A stretch of DNA of 64,000 nt from Lysobacter sp. FW306-1B-D06B (GCF_038446665.1 NZ_CP151802.1:4171568-4235567); one strand, 5' to 3'. Shown: positions 19,792 to 29,663, numbered from the stretch's first letter. Made by a program: numbers and translations. The notes: generated by a model from the letters alone, not told the origin.

Positions 19792-19826
19792 CCACGCCCA
19801 CTACACCCGCAATCGGAATCTGCTTG

Positions 19827-22319
19827 ATGCCCCGTTTACGCCGCCTGCTGCGCTGGGCGCTGTTCGCGCTGGCCGGCCTGGCCCTGCTTGGCGCCATTGC
19901 GCTGGGCACTTTGTACTACCTGGTCGCCCCCAAGCTGCCTGACGTGGAGACCCTTCGCGCGGTCGAAATGCAGGAGCCGATGTACGTCTACGCCAAGGAC
20001 GGTCGCCTGATGGCGCTGTTCGGCGAGACCCGCCGCTACCCCGTTTCCATCCAGGACGTCCCCGAGCGCCTGAAGCAGGCTTTCCTCGCCATCGAGGACG
20101 CGCGCTTCTACAAGCACCACGGCGTGGACTTCAAGGGCGTGGCGCGTGCGGTGTGGCTGATCGCCACCACCGATGCCAAGCGGGTGCCGGGCGGCTCGAC
20201 GATCACCCAGCAGGTCGCGCGCCAGTTCTTCCTCAGCAACGAATACAGCTACACGCGCAAGCTGGCCGAGATGCTCACGGCGATGCGCATGGAGCGTGAG
20301 CTGAGCAAGGACGAGATCTTCGAGCTGTACTTGAACAAGAGCTTCTTCGGCAACCGCGCCTACGGCGTCGGCGCGGCGGCGGAGTTCTATTACGGCAAGA
20401 AGCTGGGCGAGCTTTCGCTGGACGAAATGGCCTCGCTTGCCGGCATTCCTAAGTTCCCGTCCAGCGGCAATCCGCTGAGCAATCCCGAACGCGCGAAAGT
20501 GCGTCGCGACTACATCCTCGATCGCATGGTGGAGCTGAAGTACATCAGCCCCGACGAAGCGGCGCAGGCCAAGGCCGTGCCGATGCACGCCACGCCGCAC
20601 GAGCGGCCGGTTGAGGTCTACGCGCCGTACGTGGCGGAGATGGTGCGCCAGGAGATGGTCGCCCGCTTCGGCAACGAAGCGCTGACCAAGGGCTACCACG
20701 TCACCACCACCATCGATCCGGTGCTGCAGACCGCGGCCGACAAGGCGGTGCGCGACGGCCTGGCGGTGTACGACCGTCGCCACGGCTGGCACGGCGTCGA
20801 ACAGCATTTCGACCTCGCCCCGAACGAGGACGCTGCCACCGTGCGCGCGCGCCTGCGCAACGTTCCGGCGCAGGCCGCCCTGCAGCCGGCGATCGTGCTG
20901 GGCGTGAGCGGCAGCCAGGTGCAGTTGGTGCTGGCCGACGGCACGCCGGTCGAACTGGGCGGCGATCAGGGTTGGGGCGGCCGCGCGCCGGCCAGCCTGG
21001 TCAAGCGCGGCGATCTGGTGCGGGTGAGCCGCATCGAACCGGCCAATCCGCCCAAGCCGGGCGAGGTTCCGCCACCGGCGCGCTACCGCCTGGACCAGGT
21101 GCCGCAGGCACAGGCCGCGCTGGTTTCGCTGGAACCGTCCAACGGTGCGCTGCGCGCCCTGTCCGGCGGTTACAGCTACGCCGGCGCCAAGTTCAACCGC
21201 GCCACGCAGGCACGCCGCCAGCCGGGCTCGAGCTTCAAGCCGTTCGTCTACGCGGCCTCGTTCGAACGCGGCTTCAACCCGGCTTCGGTGGTGCTGGATG
21301 CGCCGGTAGTGTTCAAGGACCGTCGCGGCCACATCTGGCGCCCGCAGAACGACACCGGCAACTTCGCCGGCCCCATGCGCCTGCGCGAGGCGATGGTGCA
21401 GTCGCGCAACCTGGTCTCGGTGCGCCTGCTCGACGCCATCGGCGTGGACTACGCGCGCAAGTACATCAGCCACTTCGGTTTCGACGAAGCCGAGCTGCCG
21501 CCGAACCTGTCGATGTCGCTGGGCACCGCCTCGCTCACGCCGCTGTCGGTGGCGCGCGGTTTCGCCGCGTTCGCCAATGGCGGCTTCCGCATCACGCCGT
21601 GGTTCATCGACGAAGTGAAGGACCGCGAGGGCGCGGTGGTGTTCAAGGAAAAGCCGGCCGTGGCCTGCCCGGAATGCGGCACAGCCGGCGGCGTCAGCCG
21701 CGCGGTGCAGAACACCGCCGTGGTCGACGGCTTCAACCTTGGCCCGACCGCATCGGGCACGCCGGAACAGAAGCCGGAAGCACCGAAGGACGAGCCGAAG
21801 AAGCCGGCCATCGACACCAGCAACATGGTGCTCGCGCCGCGCGCGATCGACGGCCGCATCGCCTACCAGATCGTCTCGATGCTGCGCGACGTGGTGAAGC
21901 GCGGTACGGGCACGCCGGCGAAGGTGCTCGAACGCGACGACATCGGCGGCAAGACCGGTTCGACCAACGACCACCGCGACGCGTGGTTTTCCGGTGTGGG
22001 CGGCCCGTACGTCACCACGGTCTGGGTGGGCCGCGACAACTACAAGTCGCTGGGCTACCGCGAATACGGCGGCAAGGCCGCGCTGCCGATCTGGATCGAC
22101 TACATGCGGGTGGCACTGAAGGACCAGCCGCTGGCGGCGAACGATCCGCCGGAGGGCATGATCAAGGTCTCGGTGTCGGGCAACGGTGCGCTGATCCCGG
22201 GGGGCGAAGGTGGCATCGTCGAGTGGGTCAAGGCCGAGGACCTGGACCGCATGCAGACCTATGTCGACTACGGCCCGCAGGAAGCCGCGCCCGCCGAAGA
22301 AGCCTTCGACATCTTCTGA
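19827..22319 (+). CDS. mrcA: Penicillin-binding protein 1A (glycosyltransferase/transpeptidase)
   Basis: An 830-residue bifunctional peptidoglycan synthase, anchored by an N-terminal helix (residues 10-33) with its catalytic domains in the periplasm. The glycosyltransferase 51 domain shows [12 protein letters not shown] and [14 protein letters not shown]. The transpeptidase shows the serine motif GSSFKPF, then SRN in VQSRNLVSV, and [13 protein letters not shown]. The insert between SRN and KTG contains a CPECG cysteine pair (near residue 615) and a Pro/Lys-rich stretch. The ATG follows directly after an in-frame TTG. Being divergent from pilM is a common arrangement for this gene. Confidence 0.96.
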   Translation: MPRLRRLLRWALFALAGLALLGAIALGTLYYLVAPKLPDVETLRAVEMQEPMYVYAKDGRLMALFGETRRYPVSIQDVPERLKQAFLAIEDARFYKHHGVDFKGVARAVWLIATTDAKRVPGGSTITQQVARQFFLSNEYSYTRKLAEMLTAMRMERELSKDEIFELYLNKSFFGNRAYGVGAAAEFYYGKKLGELSLDEMASLAGIPKFPSSGNPLSNPERAKVRRDYILDRMVELKYISPDEAAQAKAVPMHATPHERPVEVYAPYVAEMVRQEMVARFGNEALTKGYHVTTTIDPVLQTAADKAVRDGLAVYDRRHGWHGVEQHFDLAPNEDAATVRARLRNVPAQAALQPAIVLGVSGSQVQLVLADGTPVELGGDQGWGGRAPASLVKRGDLVRVSRIEPANPPKPGEVPPPARYRLDQVPQAQAALVSLEPSNGALRALSGGYSYAGAKFNRATQARRQPGSSFKPFVYAASFERGFNPASVVLDAPVVFKDRRGHIWRPQNDTGNFAGPMRLREAMVQSRNLVSVRLLDAIGVDYARKYISHFGFDEAELPPNLSMSLGTASLTPLSVARGFAAFANGGFRITPWFIDEVKDREGAVVFKEKPAVACPECGTAGGVSRAVQNTAVVDGFNLGPTASGTPEQKPEAPKDEPKKPAIDTSNMVLAPRAIDGRIAYQIVSMLRDVVKRGTGTPAKVLERDDIGGKTGSTNDHRDAWFSGVGGPYVTTVWVGRDNYKSLGYREYGGKAALPIWIDYMRVALKDQPLAANDPPEGMIKVSVSGNGALIPGGEGGIVEWVKAEDLDRMQTYVDYGPQEAAPAEEAFDIF

Positions 22320-22342
22320 CGCTTTCGCGCCATCCGCGACAC

Positions 22343-22376
22343 ACGAAAACGCCGGGCCCTGCCCGGCGTTTTTCGT
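22343..22376 (+). terminator. Rho-independent terminator of mrcA
   Basis: A long stem (ACGAAAACGCCGGGC / GCCCGGCGTTTTTCGT) with a three-base loop lies 24 bases after the mrcA stop. The descending arm carries a run of five T residues. Confidence 0.9.
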
Positions 22377-22541
22377 ATGCCGGGGGCCGGATGGCCGGCG
22401 TTCATGCAGCAGGCGCCGCATCCACGTTTCCGACACGCCACGCGGCGTAACGTCCGGGCCCGAAGAAACATGCTAGTTTCGCCGTGCCGGTGATACCGGC
22501 CGCGGCGAAATCCCGCCGTCGTGCCAGCCGCGGAGGTTCTC

Positions 22542-23210
22542 ATGCCCCACGACCGACAGCACGCTCATCAGCATGCACTCACGCGTACCCGCGAACGCCG
22601 ACACCGTCTCGCCAACGAAGCCGCCCGCCTGATGGCCGAAGGTGGCATTCGCGATTACCACCAGGCCAAGCTCAAGGCCGCCGAGCGACTGGGCATCTTC
22701 GACGACGCATCGCTGCCGCGTAACCGCGAGATCGAAGACGCGTTGCGCGAGTACCAGCGCCTGTTCCAGCGCGAGAATGTGCCCGCGCTGCGCCACCGGC
22801 GCGAGGCCGCGCTGCGCGCGATGGAGTTCTTCCGGCAGTTCCAGCCGCGCCTGGTCGGCACAGTGCTCGATGGCACCGCCGACACGCGAAGCCCGGTCGC
22901 GTTGCACCTTTTCAGCGACGACCCGGATGCGGCGCCACGCTATCTCGAACAGCACGGCATTCCGGCCGAGGCGCGCAGCCGCCGCCTGCGGCTGGATCGG
23001 GAGCGCGTGGCCGAAGTGCCGGTCTGGGTATTCACCGCCGAGGATCTGGCCTTCGACCTCACCATCCTGCCGCTGGATGGCCTGCGCCAGGCACCGCTGT
23101 CGAACACCGACGAGAAGCCGATGAAGCGCGCCAGCGCTGCGCAACTGCGGGAGCTGCTCGCGCAGGAAGAAATCCTGGGCTACGAGGCCGGAAACGACGC
23201 GTCGCGCTGA
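22542..23210 (+). CDS. Conserved hypothetical protein, possible nucleotidyltransferase fold
   Basis: A 222-residue soluble protein with a strong GGAGG ribosome-binding site five bases before the ATG. The first third is basic, His/Arg-rich and helical (HAHQHALTRTRERRHRLANEAARLMAEGG). The second half reads VGTVLDGTADTRSPVALHLFSDDPDAAPRYLEQHGIP and later FTAEDLAFDLTILPLDGL, reminiscent of the strand-turn pattern and spaced acidic residues of minimal nucleotidyltransferases. That reading is weak, and no catalytic GS motif is clear. It stands alone between the mrcA terminator and a convergent membrane-protein gene. Confidence 0.6.
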   Translation: MPHDRQHAHQHALTRTRERRHRLANEAARLMAEGGIRDYHQAKLKAAERLGIFDDASLPRNREIEDALREYQRLFQRENVPALRHRREAALRAMEFFRQFQPRLVGTVLDGTADTRSPVALHLFSDDPDAAPRYLEQHGIPAEARSRRLRLDRERVAEVPVWVFTAEDLAFDLTILPLDGLRQAPLSNTDEKPMKRASAAQLRELLAQEEILGYEAGNDASR

Positions 23211-23213
23211 AGG

Positions 23214-23825
23214 TCAGCGCGACGGTTCGATCGCGCGGGCCCGTCGCGCACGTCGGTCCGTATCGGCGCCGAAGACGTTGAGCTCGATCACCACGAAGGC
23301 AACCAGCCACAGCAACGCATCCCAGGTATCGAGCCACGCGGCACGCGGGTCGTCATCGCCGAAGCCCATCACGGCCCAGGTCAGCAGGAATCCGACCAGC
23401 GCCAGGTACAGCGCCGCGGCGGCCATGCGGCGCAGCCGGTGCAGGCGCGCGGCGTTGGGCGGCAGGCGGACTTCCAGCTCCAGCAGCGCGACCACGCCGA
23501 GCCAGGTCATTTCATTGAAGAAGTCCAGCCACACGCGCTCCAGCGCGTAGCCGGCCACGGCGACGACGACCGCCGCGCTCGCCAGCAGGCGGACGCCGTG
23601 CAGCGCCGGCACCCAGCGCGCGGGGAGCCGCCAGCCGCCGGTTTCCCATTCGAACAAGAGCAGCAGGACCAGCCACGCGGCGGTGTCGATCAGCTCGGTG
23701 AGGCGGCCGTAGCGTGCGTACAGCGCGACGTCGAGCGCCAGCAGCGCGTAGATCGTCCATTTGAATACGACGAAGCCGCGGCGGGGCCGCGGCTTCGAAG
23801 GTGTGTCGGCGCGGACGCCGGCCAC
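23214..23825 (-). CDS. Hypothetical integral membrane protein
   Basis: A 203-residue protein with about five or six hydrophobic segments between residues 20 and 185 (such as WTIYALLALDVALYA and WLVLLLLFEW) and a basic Arg-rich C-terminus. I do not recognise the family. The GTG start lies 9 bases after the gltA stop. The first codons (SKPRPRRGF) are encoded by a near-perfect 12-bp hairpin that could also be the gltA terminator, so expression of this gene may depend on read-through. No better start exists between the hairpin and the first helix. Confidence 0.6.
   Translation of the reverse strand: MAGVRADTPSKPRPRRGFVVFKWTIYALLALDVALYARYGRLTELIDTAAWLVLLLLFEWETGGWRLPARWVPALHGVRLLASAAVVVAVAGYALERVWLDFFNEMTWLGVVALLELEVRLPPNAARLHRLRRMAAAALYLALVGFLLTWAVMGFGDDDPRAAWLDTWDALLWLVAFVVIELNVFGADTDRRARRARAIEPSR
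23771..23797 (-). terminator. Hairpin at the gltA 3' end, inside the next gene's first codons
   Basis: A 12-bp GC-rich perfect stem (CGAAGCCGCGGC / GCCGCGGCTTCG) with a GGG loop lies 38 bases after the gltA stop. No T-run follows on the minus strand, so it could act as a weak terminator, an attenuator or an mRNA 3' stabiliser. It overlaps codons 10-18 of the downstream membrane-protein gene. Confidence 0.5.
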
Positions 23826-23834
23826 GCGTAGACC

Positions 23835-25139
23835 TCAGCGCTTGCCGAAATCGACGTAGTCGCGCTGCGCCGAACCGGTGTAGATCTGGCGCGGGCGACC
23901 GATGCGGTTTTCCGGATCGTTCTGCTGTTCCAGCCAGTGCGAGACCCAGCCGGCGGTGCGGGCGATGGCGAACATCACGGTGAACATCTCCACCGGAATG
24001 CCCAGCGCCTTGTAGATGATGCCGGAGTAGAAGTCGACGTTCGGGTAGAGCTTGCGCTGCACGAAGTACTCGTCCTTCAGCGCGGCCTCTTCCAGCTTCA
24101 TCGCCACTTCGAGCAGCGGGTCGTTGATGCCCAGCTCGCCCAGCACCTTGTGGGTCATCTCGCGGATGATCTTGGCGCGCGGGTCGAAGTTCTTGTAGAC
24201 GCGGTGGCCGAAGCCCATCAGGCGGAAGCCCGATTCCTTGTCCTTCGCCTTGGCGATGGCGGAATTGACGTTCTCCGGACGGCCGATCTCTTCCAGCATC
24301 TTCAGCACGGCTTCGTTGGCACCGCCGTGCGCCGGGCCCCACAGCGCGGCGACGCCGGCGGCGACGCTCACGTACGGGTTGGCGCCGGTGGAACCGACCA
24401 GACGCACGGTCGAGGTCGAGGCGTTCTGCTCGTGATCGGCGTGCAGGATGAAGAGCAGGTCCATCGCCTTGGCGGCGACCGGGCTGAGCTCCAGCGGCTC
24501 GCTCGGCACTTCCTTCAGCATGTGCAGGAAGCGCGTGGTGTATTCGAGGTTGTTGCGCGGGTAGCGGATCGGCCAGCCGATGGAATAGCGGTAGCAGGCG
24601 GCGGCGATCGTCGGCACCTTGGCGATCAGGCGGATCGCGGCCAGACGGCGCTGTTCCGGATCCTCGAGGTCGAGATCGTTGTGGTAGAAGCTCGCCAGCG
24701 AACCGAGCATGCCGGTCAGCATCGCCATCGGGTGGGCGTCGTGGCGGAAGCCGTACAGGAAGGTGCGGAAGGCCTCGTGCATCATCGTGTGATGCGTGAC
24801 CTCGTGCTCGAACGCGGAGAACTCGTCCTTGTTCGGCAGCTCACCGTTCATGAGCAGGTAGGCGACTTCGAGGAAGTTGGACTTCTCGGCCAACTGCTCG
24901 ATCGGGTAGCCGCGGTACAGCAGCACGCCGGCGTCGCCGTCGATGTAGGTGATCGCCGACTTGCAGCTGGCGGTGGCACCGAAACCGGGGTCGTAGGTGA
25001 AGCAGCCGGTTTCCTTGGTCAGCTTGGCGATGTCGATGCACGGCGTGCCGAGCGTCGGATACTGGACCGGAAGGGTGGCGCTCTTGTCGCCGGCGGTCAG
25101 GGTGACCTGGTCGAAGCCAGGTTTGGTCGAATCGGACAC
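23835..25139 (-). CDS. gltA: Citrate synthase (type II)
   Basis: A 434-residue TCA-cycle enzyme condensing oxaloacetate with acetyl-CoA. Catalytic landmarks are visible: the first histidine in [15 protein letters not shown], the second in [14 protein letters not shown], and the aspartate in [14 protein letters not shown]. The N-terminal extension (LPTLG-like [21 protein letters not shown]) is typical of the hexameric, NADH-sensitive Gram-negative type. Translation starts at GTG with a GAGGAG ribosome-binding site six bases upstream. Confidence 0.97.
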   Translation of the reverse strand: MSDSTKPGFDQVTLTAGDKSATLPVQYPTLGTPCIDIAKLTKETGCFTYDPGFGATASCKSAITYIDGDAGVLLYRGYPIEQLAEKSNFLEVAYLLMNGELPNKDEFSAFEHEVTHHTMMHEAFRTFLYGFRHDAHPMAMLTGMLGSLASFYHNDLDLEDPEQRRLAAIRLIAKVPTIAAACYRYSIGWPIRYPRNNLEYTTRFLHMLKEVPSEPLELSPVAAKAMDLLFILHADHEQNASTSTVRLVGSTGANPYVSVAAGVAALWGPAHGGANEAVLKMLEEIGRPENVNSAIAKAKDKESGFRLMGFGHRVYKNFDPRAKIIREMTHKVLGELGINDPLLEVAMKLEEAALKDEYFVQRKLYPNVDFYSGIIYKALGIPVEMFTVMFAIARTAGWVSHWLEQQNDPENRIGRPRQIYTGSAQRDYVDFGKR

Positions 25140-25374
25140 GAAACACTCCTCATGTCAGCATGCCGGCGGAGCGGGCCGCGGCAGGAGGCGGGGACGGGGT
25201 TCGCGGGCAGGGCCGCGAACCGTGAATTATCGCACAACGTCCCCGAGCGCTGACTCGGACTTTGGTGGCAGGCGCCTCGGGCGGCGGGCCGGACCATTCC
25301 ACGAATGGAACCGCCAGAAACCGAAAAATCTGACCAGGCCGAGCGGGTCCGCGCGAGGACGCCTGGATACGCCA

Positions 25375-25396
25375 ACGGCTGCCTTTCGGCAGCCGT
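25375..25396 (-). terminator. Second of two duplicated hairpins downstream of rpmE
   Basis: A perfect 9-bp stem (ACGGCTGCC / GGCAGCCGT) with loop TTTC, set in a roughly 30-bp sequence (GCCAACGGCTGCC...) that recurs at 25475-25504. On the transcribed strand the loop becomes GAAA, a stable tetraloop. It lacks a T-run, so its termination strength is unclear. Confidence 0.5.
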
Positions 25397-25481
25397 CAGG
25401 GACTCTTCCGGGCAGGTATTACTCCGCGTCGCCGACATGCGCCCAGGCATGCCAACTTTCGCGAAAACACCGGAAACGCCA

Positions 25482-25503
25482 ACGGCCGCCTTTCGGCAGC
25501 CGT
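25482..25503 (-). terminator. First hairpin downstream of rpmE
   Basis: The same element as at 25375 with one mismatch in the stem (ACGGCCGCC / GGCAGCCGT) and the same TTTC loop. It lies 88 bases past the rpmE stop and is the more likely 3' end of the rpmE message. Confidence 0.5.
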
Positions 25504-25590
25504 CGGGGATCGCTTAGCGGCGCGAATCGCGTGATGCGATTGCGACGCGGCAGAAATCGGGAAGGACCGCGCCTGAGCGCGGACCGAACC

Positions 25591-25836
25591 TTACTTCTGC
25601 GCGTAGCGCTTGCGGAACTTGTCGACGCGACCGCTGGTGTCGACGATCTTGTGCTTGCCCGTGTAGAACGGATGCGAAGCAGAGCTGATATCGACCTTGA
25701 TCAGCGGGTACTCGTTACCGTCTTCCCACTTGATCGTCTCCTTGCTGCCAAGGGTCGAACGCGTCAGGAACTGGAAGTCGGTGGTGACGTCCTGGAAAAT
25801 GACGTCGCGGTAGTCGGGATGGATGCCGGCCTTCAT
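25591..25836 (-). CDS. rpmE2: 50S ribosomal protein L31 type B
   Basis: An 81-residue ribosomal protein beginning [17 protein letters not shown], with [22 protein letters not shown] at the end. It lacks the CxxC zinc-binding cysteines of type A L31, so it is the zinc-independent B type. No second L31 gene is in the window. It has a strong dedicated promoter (25870-25898) and a double hairpin downstream, so it is probably monocistronic. Confidence 0.96.
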   Translation of the reverse strand: MKAGIHPDYRDVIFQDVTTDFQFLTRSTLGSKETIKWEDGNEYPLIKVDISSASHPFYTGKHKIVDTSGRVDKFRKRYAQK

Positions 25837-25869
25837 GGCACTCACCAAAGGATTCGGGGAAAGCGCGGA

Positions 25870-25898
25870 AGTATAGCGACGGTCCCCGCCTCGCGCAA
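25870..25898 (-). promoter_or_regulatory. Sigma-70 promoter of rpmE
   Basis: On the minus strand TTGCGC and TATACT are separated by exactly 17 bases, 33 bases before the L31 start codon. No Zur-like palindrome is evident nearby. Confidence 0.75.
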
Positions 25899-25907
25899 GC
25901 TCTCCGC

Positions 25908-26840
25908 TCACCGAGCGGCCAATGCCGCGCGGATCAGTCCGTCCAGTCGGTCCTGGTCGTAGCGCATGAGGATCCTGAACCGGTCCGCCTGGCCGCTCTG
26001 CCGGTTCCAGTCGACCACGGTCATGCCACGCGCGTGGCCATGGCCGAGCTCCACGACCACCGGCCGATGCACGTCCTGCGTCACACCGTCGGGTTCCAGC
26101 GCGAAGGCCATCGCCAGTGCATCGGCGGAGTGCCAGTACTCGCCACGGCGATCGGCCGACCACTCGCGGGTCTTCTTCGAAATGCGTTCGTAGAAGCGCG
26201 CGCGCGGCGAATCCGCGGCCAGCCATTCCAGCACGCTGTCGTGCAGCAGGCCGTGCGCGATGGTGCCTTCCCAGTCGGCCAGATCGATCTGCGGGAACCC
26301 CTCGAACACGATGTGCGCCGCTTCCGGATCGAAGAACACGTTGAACTCCGCCGCCGGCGTGATGTTGCCGTGGCCCGTCACCGCACCGGCCATCACGACC
26401 AGCCGGGCGACACGCTCGGGCAACGTCGGATCCAGCTTCAGCGCGAGCGCGACGTTGGTCAGCGGCCCCAGTGCAACCAGCAGCAGCCTACCGGCGTGCT
26501 CGTGCGACAGGCGCAGGATCGCCTGCGCGGCGTGTTCGGCTTGCGCGGTGCGTTGCGCCGGCTCGTAACCGACATCGCCGAAACCGTCCTGCCCGTGCAC
26601 GTAGCCGGCATCCGGCGCGGGGTGCAGCAGCGGGCCCGGGCAGCCGGCGAATACCGGCGCGTCCACGCCGGCCACTTCGCACAGCTTCAGTGCGTTGGCG
26701 ACGGTGTGCCTGAGGCCGACGTTGCCGGCGGCGATGGTCAGTCCGACGACCTGATGGCGCGGATCGTTGAAGGCCATCAGCAGGGCCAGCGCGTCGTCCA
26801 CGCCGGGGTCCGTGTCGATCAGCAGGGGAATCTTGTCCAT
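25908..26840 (-). CDS. Nucleoside hydrolase (IunH/RihA family)
   Basis: A 310-residue enzyme that splits ribonucleosides into base and ribose. The calcium-binding signature [15 protein letters not shown] is at residues 9-23; further family elements are [42 protein letters not shown] and the late aspartate in [16 protein letters not shown]. Base preference cannot be told by eye. It ends 10 bases before the rpmE promoter and is preceded by cutC. Confidence 0.93.
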   Translation of the reverse strand: MDKIPLLIDTDPGVDDALALLMAFNDPRHQVVGLTIAAGNVGLRHTVANALKLCEVAGVDAPVFAGCPGPLLHPAPDAGYVHGQDGFGDVGYEPAQRTAQAEHAAQAILRLSHEHAGRLLLVALGPLTNVALALKLDPTLPERVARLVVMAGAVTGHGNITPAAEFNVFFDPEAAHIVFEGFPQIDLADWEGTIAHGLLHDSVLEWLAADSPRARFYERISKKTREWSADRRGEYWHSADALAMAFALEPDGVTQDVHRPVVVELGHGHARGMTVVDWNRQSGQADRFRILMRYDQDRLDGLIRAALAAR

Positions 26841-26876
26841 CGACCGATTATCTCCATGAACGGTTGCGTTCGCTTT

Positions 26877-27608
26877 TCAGTTTCCCAGCGCTTCGCGCAG
26901 CGCGCGCACGACGGCGGCATCGCTGCGCCAGTGTTCCGGCGCCAGGCCAGGCAGTTCGCGGTGCAGGCGCATGTGCGATGGGCGCAGCGCCTTCGCCGAG
27001 GCGTGTACGTCCTGCACGCCGGTGCGTCGCACCAGTTCGCCGACGTTGGCCGAGGTCACCCCTGCCCCGGCCATGACGCCGATGCGGCCTGCAGCCCGCT
27101 GCACGAGGCCGGCGATGGTGTCGACGCCGTCGATCGCGCTGGCGCTCGCGCCTGATGTGAGCACGCGCTCGCAGCCCAGCGCGATGGCGCTTTCCAGGGC
27201 TTCGCACGGATCGCGCGCGACGTCGAGCGCACGGTGGAACGTGACGCCGAGCGTTCCGGCCGCGGCTATCAGTTCGCGGCACAGCGGGGCGTCGACCACA
27301 CCGTCTGCATCCAGCGCACCGATGACGATGCCGTCGCAGCCCAGCCGCGCGCACATCTCGACGTCGCGCAGCATCGTGTCGCGTTCGAGCGTGTCGTAGA
27401 GGAAGTCGCCGGCGCGCGGCCGGATCAGCACGTACAGCGCAATGCGCAGGCGTTCGCGCGCCATCGCCAATGTGCCGTAAGACGGTGTGCAGCCGCCTTC
27501 GCCGAGGTTCTCGCACAGTTCGATGCGGTCCGCGCCGCCTTCCTGCGCGGCCAGCGCCGAGGCCAGCGAGTTGGCCGCGATCTCCAGCCGCACGCGCGCC
27601 TGGCTCAC
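26877..27608 (-). CDS. cutC: CutC family protein
   Basis: A 243-residue TIM-barrel protein. Family signatures are LEIAANSLASALAAQEGGADRIELCENLGEGGCTPSYG at residues 7-45, VLIRPRAGDFLY, GVTFHRALDVARDP and VLTSGASASAIDGV. CutC was named for copper tolerance, but its biochemical role remains disputed. The GTG start overlaps the stop of the upstream asparaginase-family gene by four bases (GTGA). A longer in-frame extension exists but reads as the shadow of that upstream gene. Confidence 0.92.
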   Translation of the reverse strand: MSQARVRLEIAANSLASALAAQEGGADRIELCENLGEGGCTPSYGTLAMARERLRIALYVLIRPRAGDFLYDTLERDTMLRDVEMCARLGCDGIVIGALDADGVVDAPLCRELIAAAGTLGVTFHRALDVARDPCEALESAIALGCERVLTSGASASAIDGVDTIAGLVQRAAGRIGVMAGAGVTSANVGELVRRTGVQDVHASAKALRPSHMRLHRELPGLAPEHWRSDAAVVRALREALGN

Positions 27609-28609
27609 GTCTGTTCGGTCCGATACACCGAAGCCGCATCGTGCAGGCGATCGTGCGGGCCGGGCGTGCCGTCCTGCACCGCGTAGACGAAGCCGCGATG
27701 CAACGCGAACGCGCCGACTTCGCCGGCCTTGTTCATCGCGAGGAAGCACACCTGCAGACGCTTGCTCGCCTCCGGCCGCTTGCGCACCACGCGGTCGATC
27801 GCCTCGCGGCATGCATCCACCGGCGAACGCCCCTGACGCATCAGTTCCACGACCAGGAAGCTGGCGGCGTTGCGGATCATCTCCTCGCCCACGCCCGAGG
27901 CGGTGGCGGCGCCGACATCGTTGTCGACGTACAGCCCCGCGCCGACGATCGGGCTGTCGCCCACGCGGCCGTGCAGCTTCCACGCCATGCCGCTGGTCGT
28001 GCACGCGCCCGCAAGCCGACCCTGCGCGTCACGCGCGAGGATGCCCAGCGTGTCGTGGTTGCTCGAATCGCCCGGGCGCATGCGCCGTTCGGCGTTGATC
28101 TGCGGTTCGTACTTCGACGTCTTCAGCCATTCGCGCCAGGCAGCGCGGGCCTGCTCGGTGAGCAGCGGCGTCTTCTCGAAACCCTGCGCGATGGCGAACT
28201 GCTGCGCGCCCTCGCCCACCAGCATGACGTGCGGCGTCTTCTCCATCACCGCGCGCGCGACGGACACCGGATGCGCGATGTCCTGCAGCGCCGCGACCGC
28301 GCCGCAGCGGCCGTCGCCGTCCATGATGCTGGCGTCCAGCGTCAGCACGCCGTCGCGATCCGGATTGCCGCAACGGCCGACGGTGGGATTGCACAGGTCG
28401 GCTTCGGCCCAGCGCGCGCCGGCCTCCACCGCGTCCAGTGCGCTGCCGCCGCGTGCGAGCACAGGCCACGCCACGGCATTGGCGCCTACGCCGAAGTCCC
28501 AGGTCGACACGACACGCGCGCCGACGGCAGGAGCGCTTTCGACGCGGGGAAGCGCGGCCGCGCCGGCCGCAAGCAACGATGCCTGGAGGAACTGTCGGCG
28601 ATTGCCCAT
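27605..28609 (-). CDS. N4-(beta-N-acetylglucosaminyl)-L-asparaginase family protein, Tat signal
   Basis: A 334-residue N-terminal-nucleophile hydrolase. The start MGNRRQFLQASLLAAGAAALP is a twin-arginine-type export signal, so the enzyme should be periplasmic. The autocleavage/nucleophile site is in SSNHDTLGILARD (Thr following His-Asp), as in glycosylasparaginases. Other matches are GGSALDAVEAG and MDGDGRCGAVAAL. It would cleave Asn-linked GlcNAc or related amide bonds, and its companions cutC and glk fit a sugar-salvage context, but that link is inference. Confidence 0.88.
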   Translation of the reverse strand: MGNRRQFLQASLLAAGAAALPRVESAPAVGARVVSTWDFGVGANAVAWPVLARGGSALDAVEAGARWAEADLCNPTVGRCGNPDRDGVLTLDASIMDGDGRCGAVAALQDIAHPVSVARAVMEKTPHVMLVGEGAQQFAIAQGFEKTPLLTEQARAAWREWLKTSKYEPQINAERRMRPGDSSNHDTLGILARDAQGRLAGACTTSGMAWKLHGRVGDSPIVGAGLYVDNDVGAATASGVGEEMIRNAASFLVVELMRQGRSPVDACREAIDRVVRKRPEASKRLQVCFLAMNKAGEVGAFALHRGFVYAVQDGTPGPHDRLHDAASVYRTEQT

Positions 28610-28631
28610 CAATGATGTCCGCGAAGTCGGG

Positions 28632-29663
28632 TCAGAAGCCGGAGTGACGCTCGTAATACCAGGCCGCCGCGCCCACCAGTCCGAGCTGCCCATGGTCCAC
28701 CAGCCACACCGGCACGCGCGCCAGCACTTCGCCCAGCACGCCCTTGTTGCGGAAACGCTGCGCGAAGTCGCTTTCGAGCAGGAAGGGACGGATCTGCGCG
28801 GGAATGCCGCCGGCCAGATACACCGCGTCGGCGCCGAAGGTCAGCGCGAGGTCGCCTGCCAGGCTGCCCAGCAGGCCGCAGAACATGCGCAGCGCCTCCT
28901 GCGCGTGCCGATCGCCGCCGGCCTGGGCGGCCGTGACGATCGCTTCCGGCGTGTCCAGGCGCGGCGTGGCGCCGTCGATCTCGCACAACGCGGTGTAGGT
29001 GTTGACCAGTCCGGGTCCGGAGAGGACACGTTCGTTGTCGACGTGCGGCCAACGTTCGAGCAGGCGCGCGATCAGGGCGAGTTCGCGCGCGTTGCCGGCG
29101 GCGAGCGAGGCATGCCCGGCCTCGCTGGCGAGCACGCGCAGCGGAACGCCCTGCTGCAACGTGCGGGGCAGGCACAGCGATGCACCGAAACCGGTGCCCG
29201 GGCCCAGCACCAGCGCCGGCCCCTCGCCCGCCTGCAGCGGGCCGCAGACGCGCGTCATGGCGGCCACGTCGATGTAAGGCATGGCGCAGGCCACGGCCTC
29301 GAAATCGTTCAGCAGCGCGAGGTAGGCGATCCGTGCCTCGCGGCGCGTGCGCTCCACCGACACCGGCCACTGCAGGTTGCTGTTGATCAGCGTGTCGCCT
29401 TCCAGCCGACCGGCGATGGCGACCACGGCGTGGGTCCTGTCAGCGCCGTGGGCGGTAACGAAGTCGTCGATGATCGCCGCGAGCGAGGGGAATTCGCCGC
29501 AGGCATAGCGATGGTAGGCAAGCACGTCGACTTTGCCGCCGGGCCGGACCTGGACGAGACCCAGGCGGGCGTGCGTACCGCCGACATCGGCGGCGATGAA
29601 GGGTTGGGCATCGTGCCGCCCGACGGGATGTTCGGTTGGAGCGGGAATCACGATCGGCGGCAT
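28632..29663 (-). CDS. glk: Glucokinase (ROK-independent, Glk type)
   Basis: A 343-residue cytosolic kinase phosphorylating glucose. It shows PFIAADVGGTHARLGLV (phosphate loop) near residue 22, AIAGRLEGD, ALLNDFEAVACAMP, LVLGPGTGFGASL and LASEAGHASLA, and VYLAGGIPAQI near the end. These place it in the Glk family (PF02685). The N-terminus from this ATG adds about 20 residues before the first strand, so a later start is possible. Spacing to the downstream asparaginase-family gene is 22 bases, suggesting one transcript glk-asparaginase-cutC. Confidence 0.93.
   Translation of the reverse strand: MPPIVIPAPTEHPVGRHDAQPFIAADVGGTHARLGLVQVRPGGKVDVLAYHRYACGEFPSLAAIIDDFVTAHGADRTHAVVAIAGRLEGDTLINSNLQWPVSVERTRREARIAYLALLNDFEAVACAMPYIDVAAMTRVCGPLQAGEGPALVLGPGTGFGASLCLPRTLQQGVPLRVLASEAGHASLAAGNARELALIARLLERWPHVDNERVLSGPGLVNTYTALCEIDGATPRLDTPEAIVTAAQAGGDRHAQEALRMFCGLLGSLAGDLALTFGADAVYLAGGIPAQIRPFLLESDFAQRFRNKGVLGEVLARVPVWLVDHGQLGLVGAAAWYYERHSGF

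Larger units (their letters stand above)
25140..25590. other. Intergenic region between gltA and rpmE
   Basis: Both flanking genes read leftward. The gltA-proximal part holds its ribosome-binding site and a possible -10 (GATAAT on the minus strand, 25226-25231) with only a poor -35. The rpmE-proximal part holds two nearly identical hairpins about 107 bp apart (25375-25396 and 25482-25503). No open frame in the remainder resembles a protein. Confidence 0.6.
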
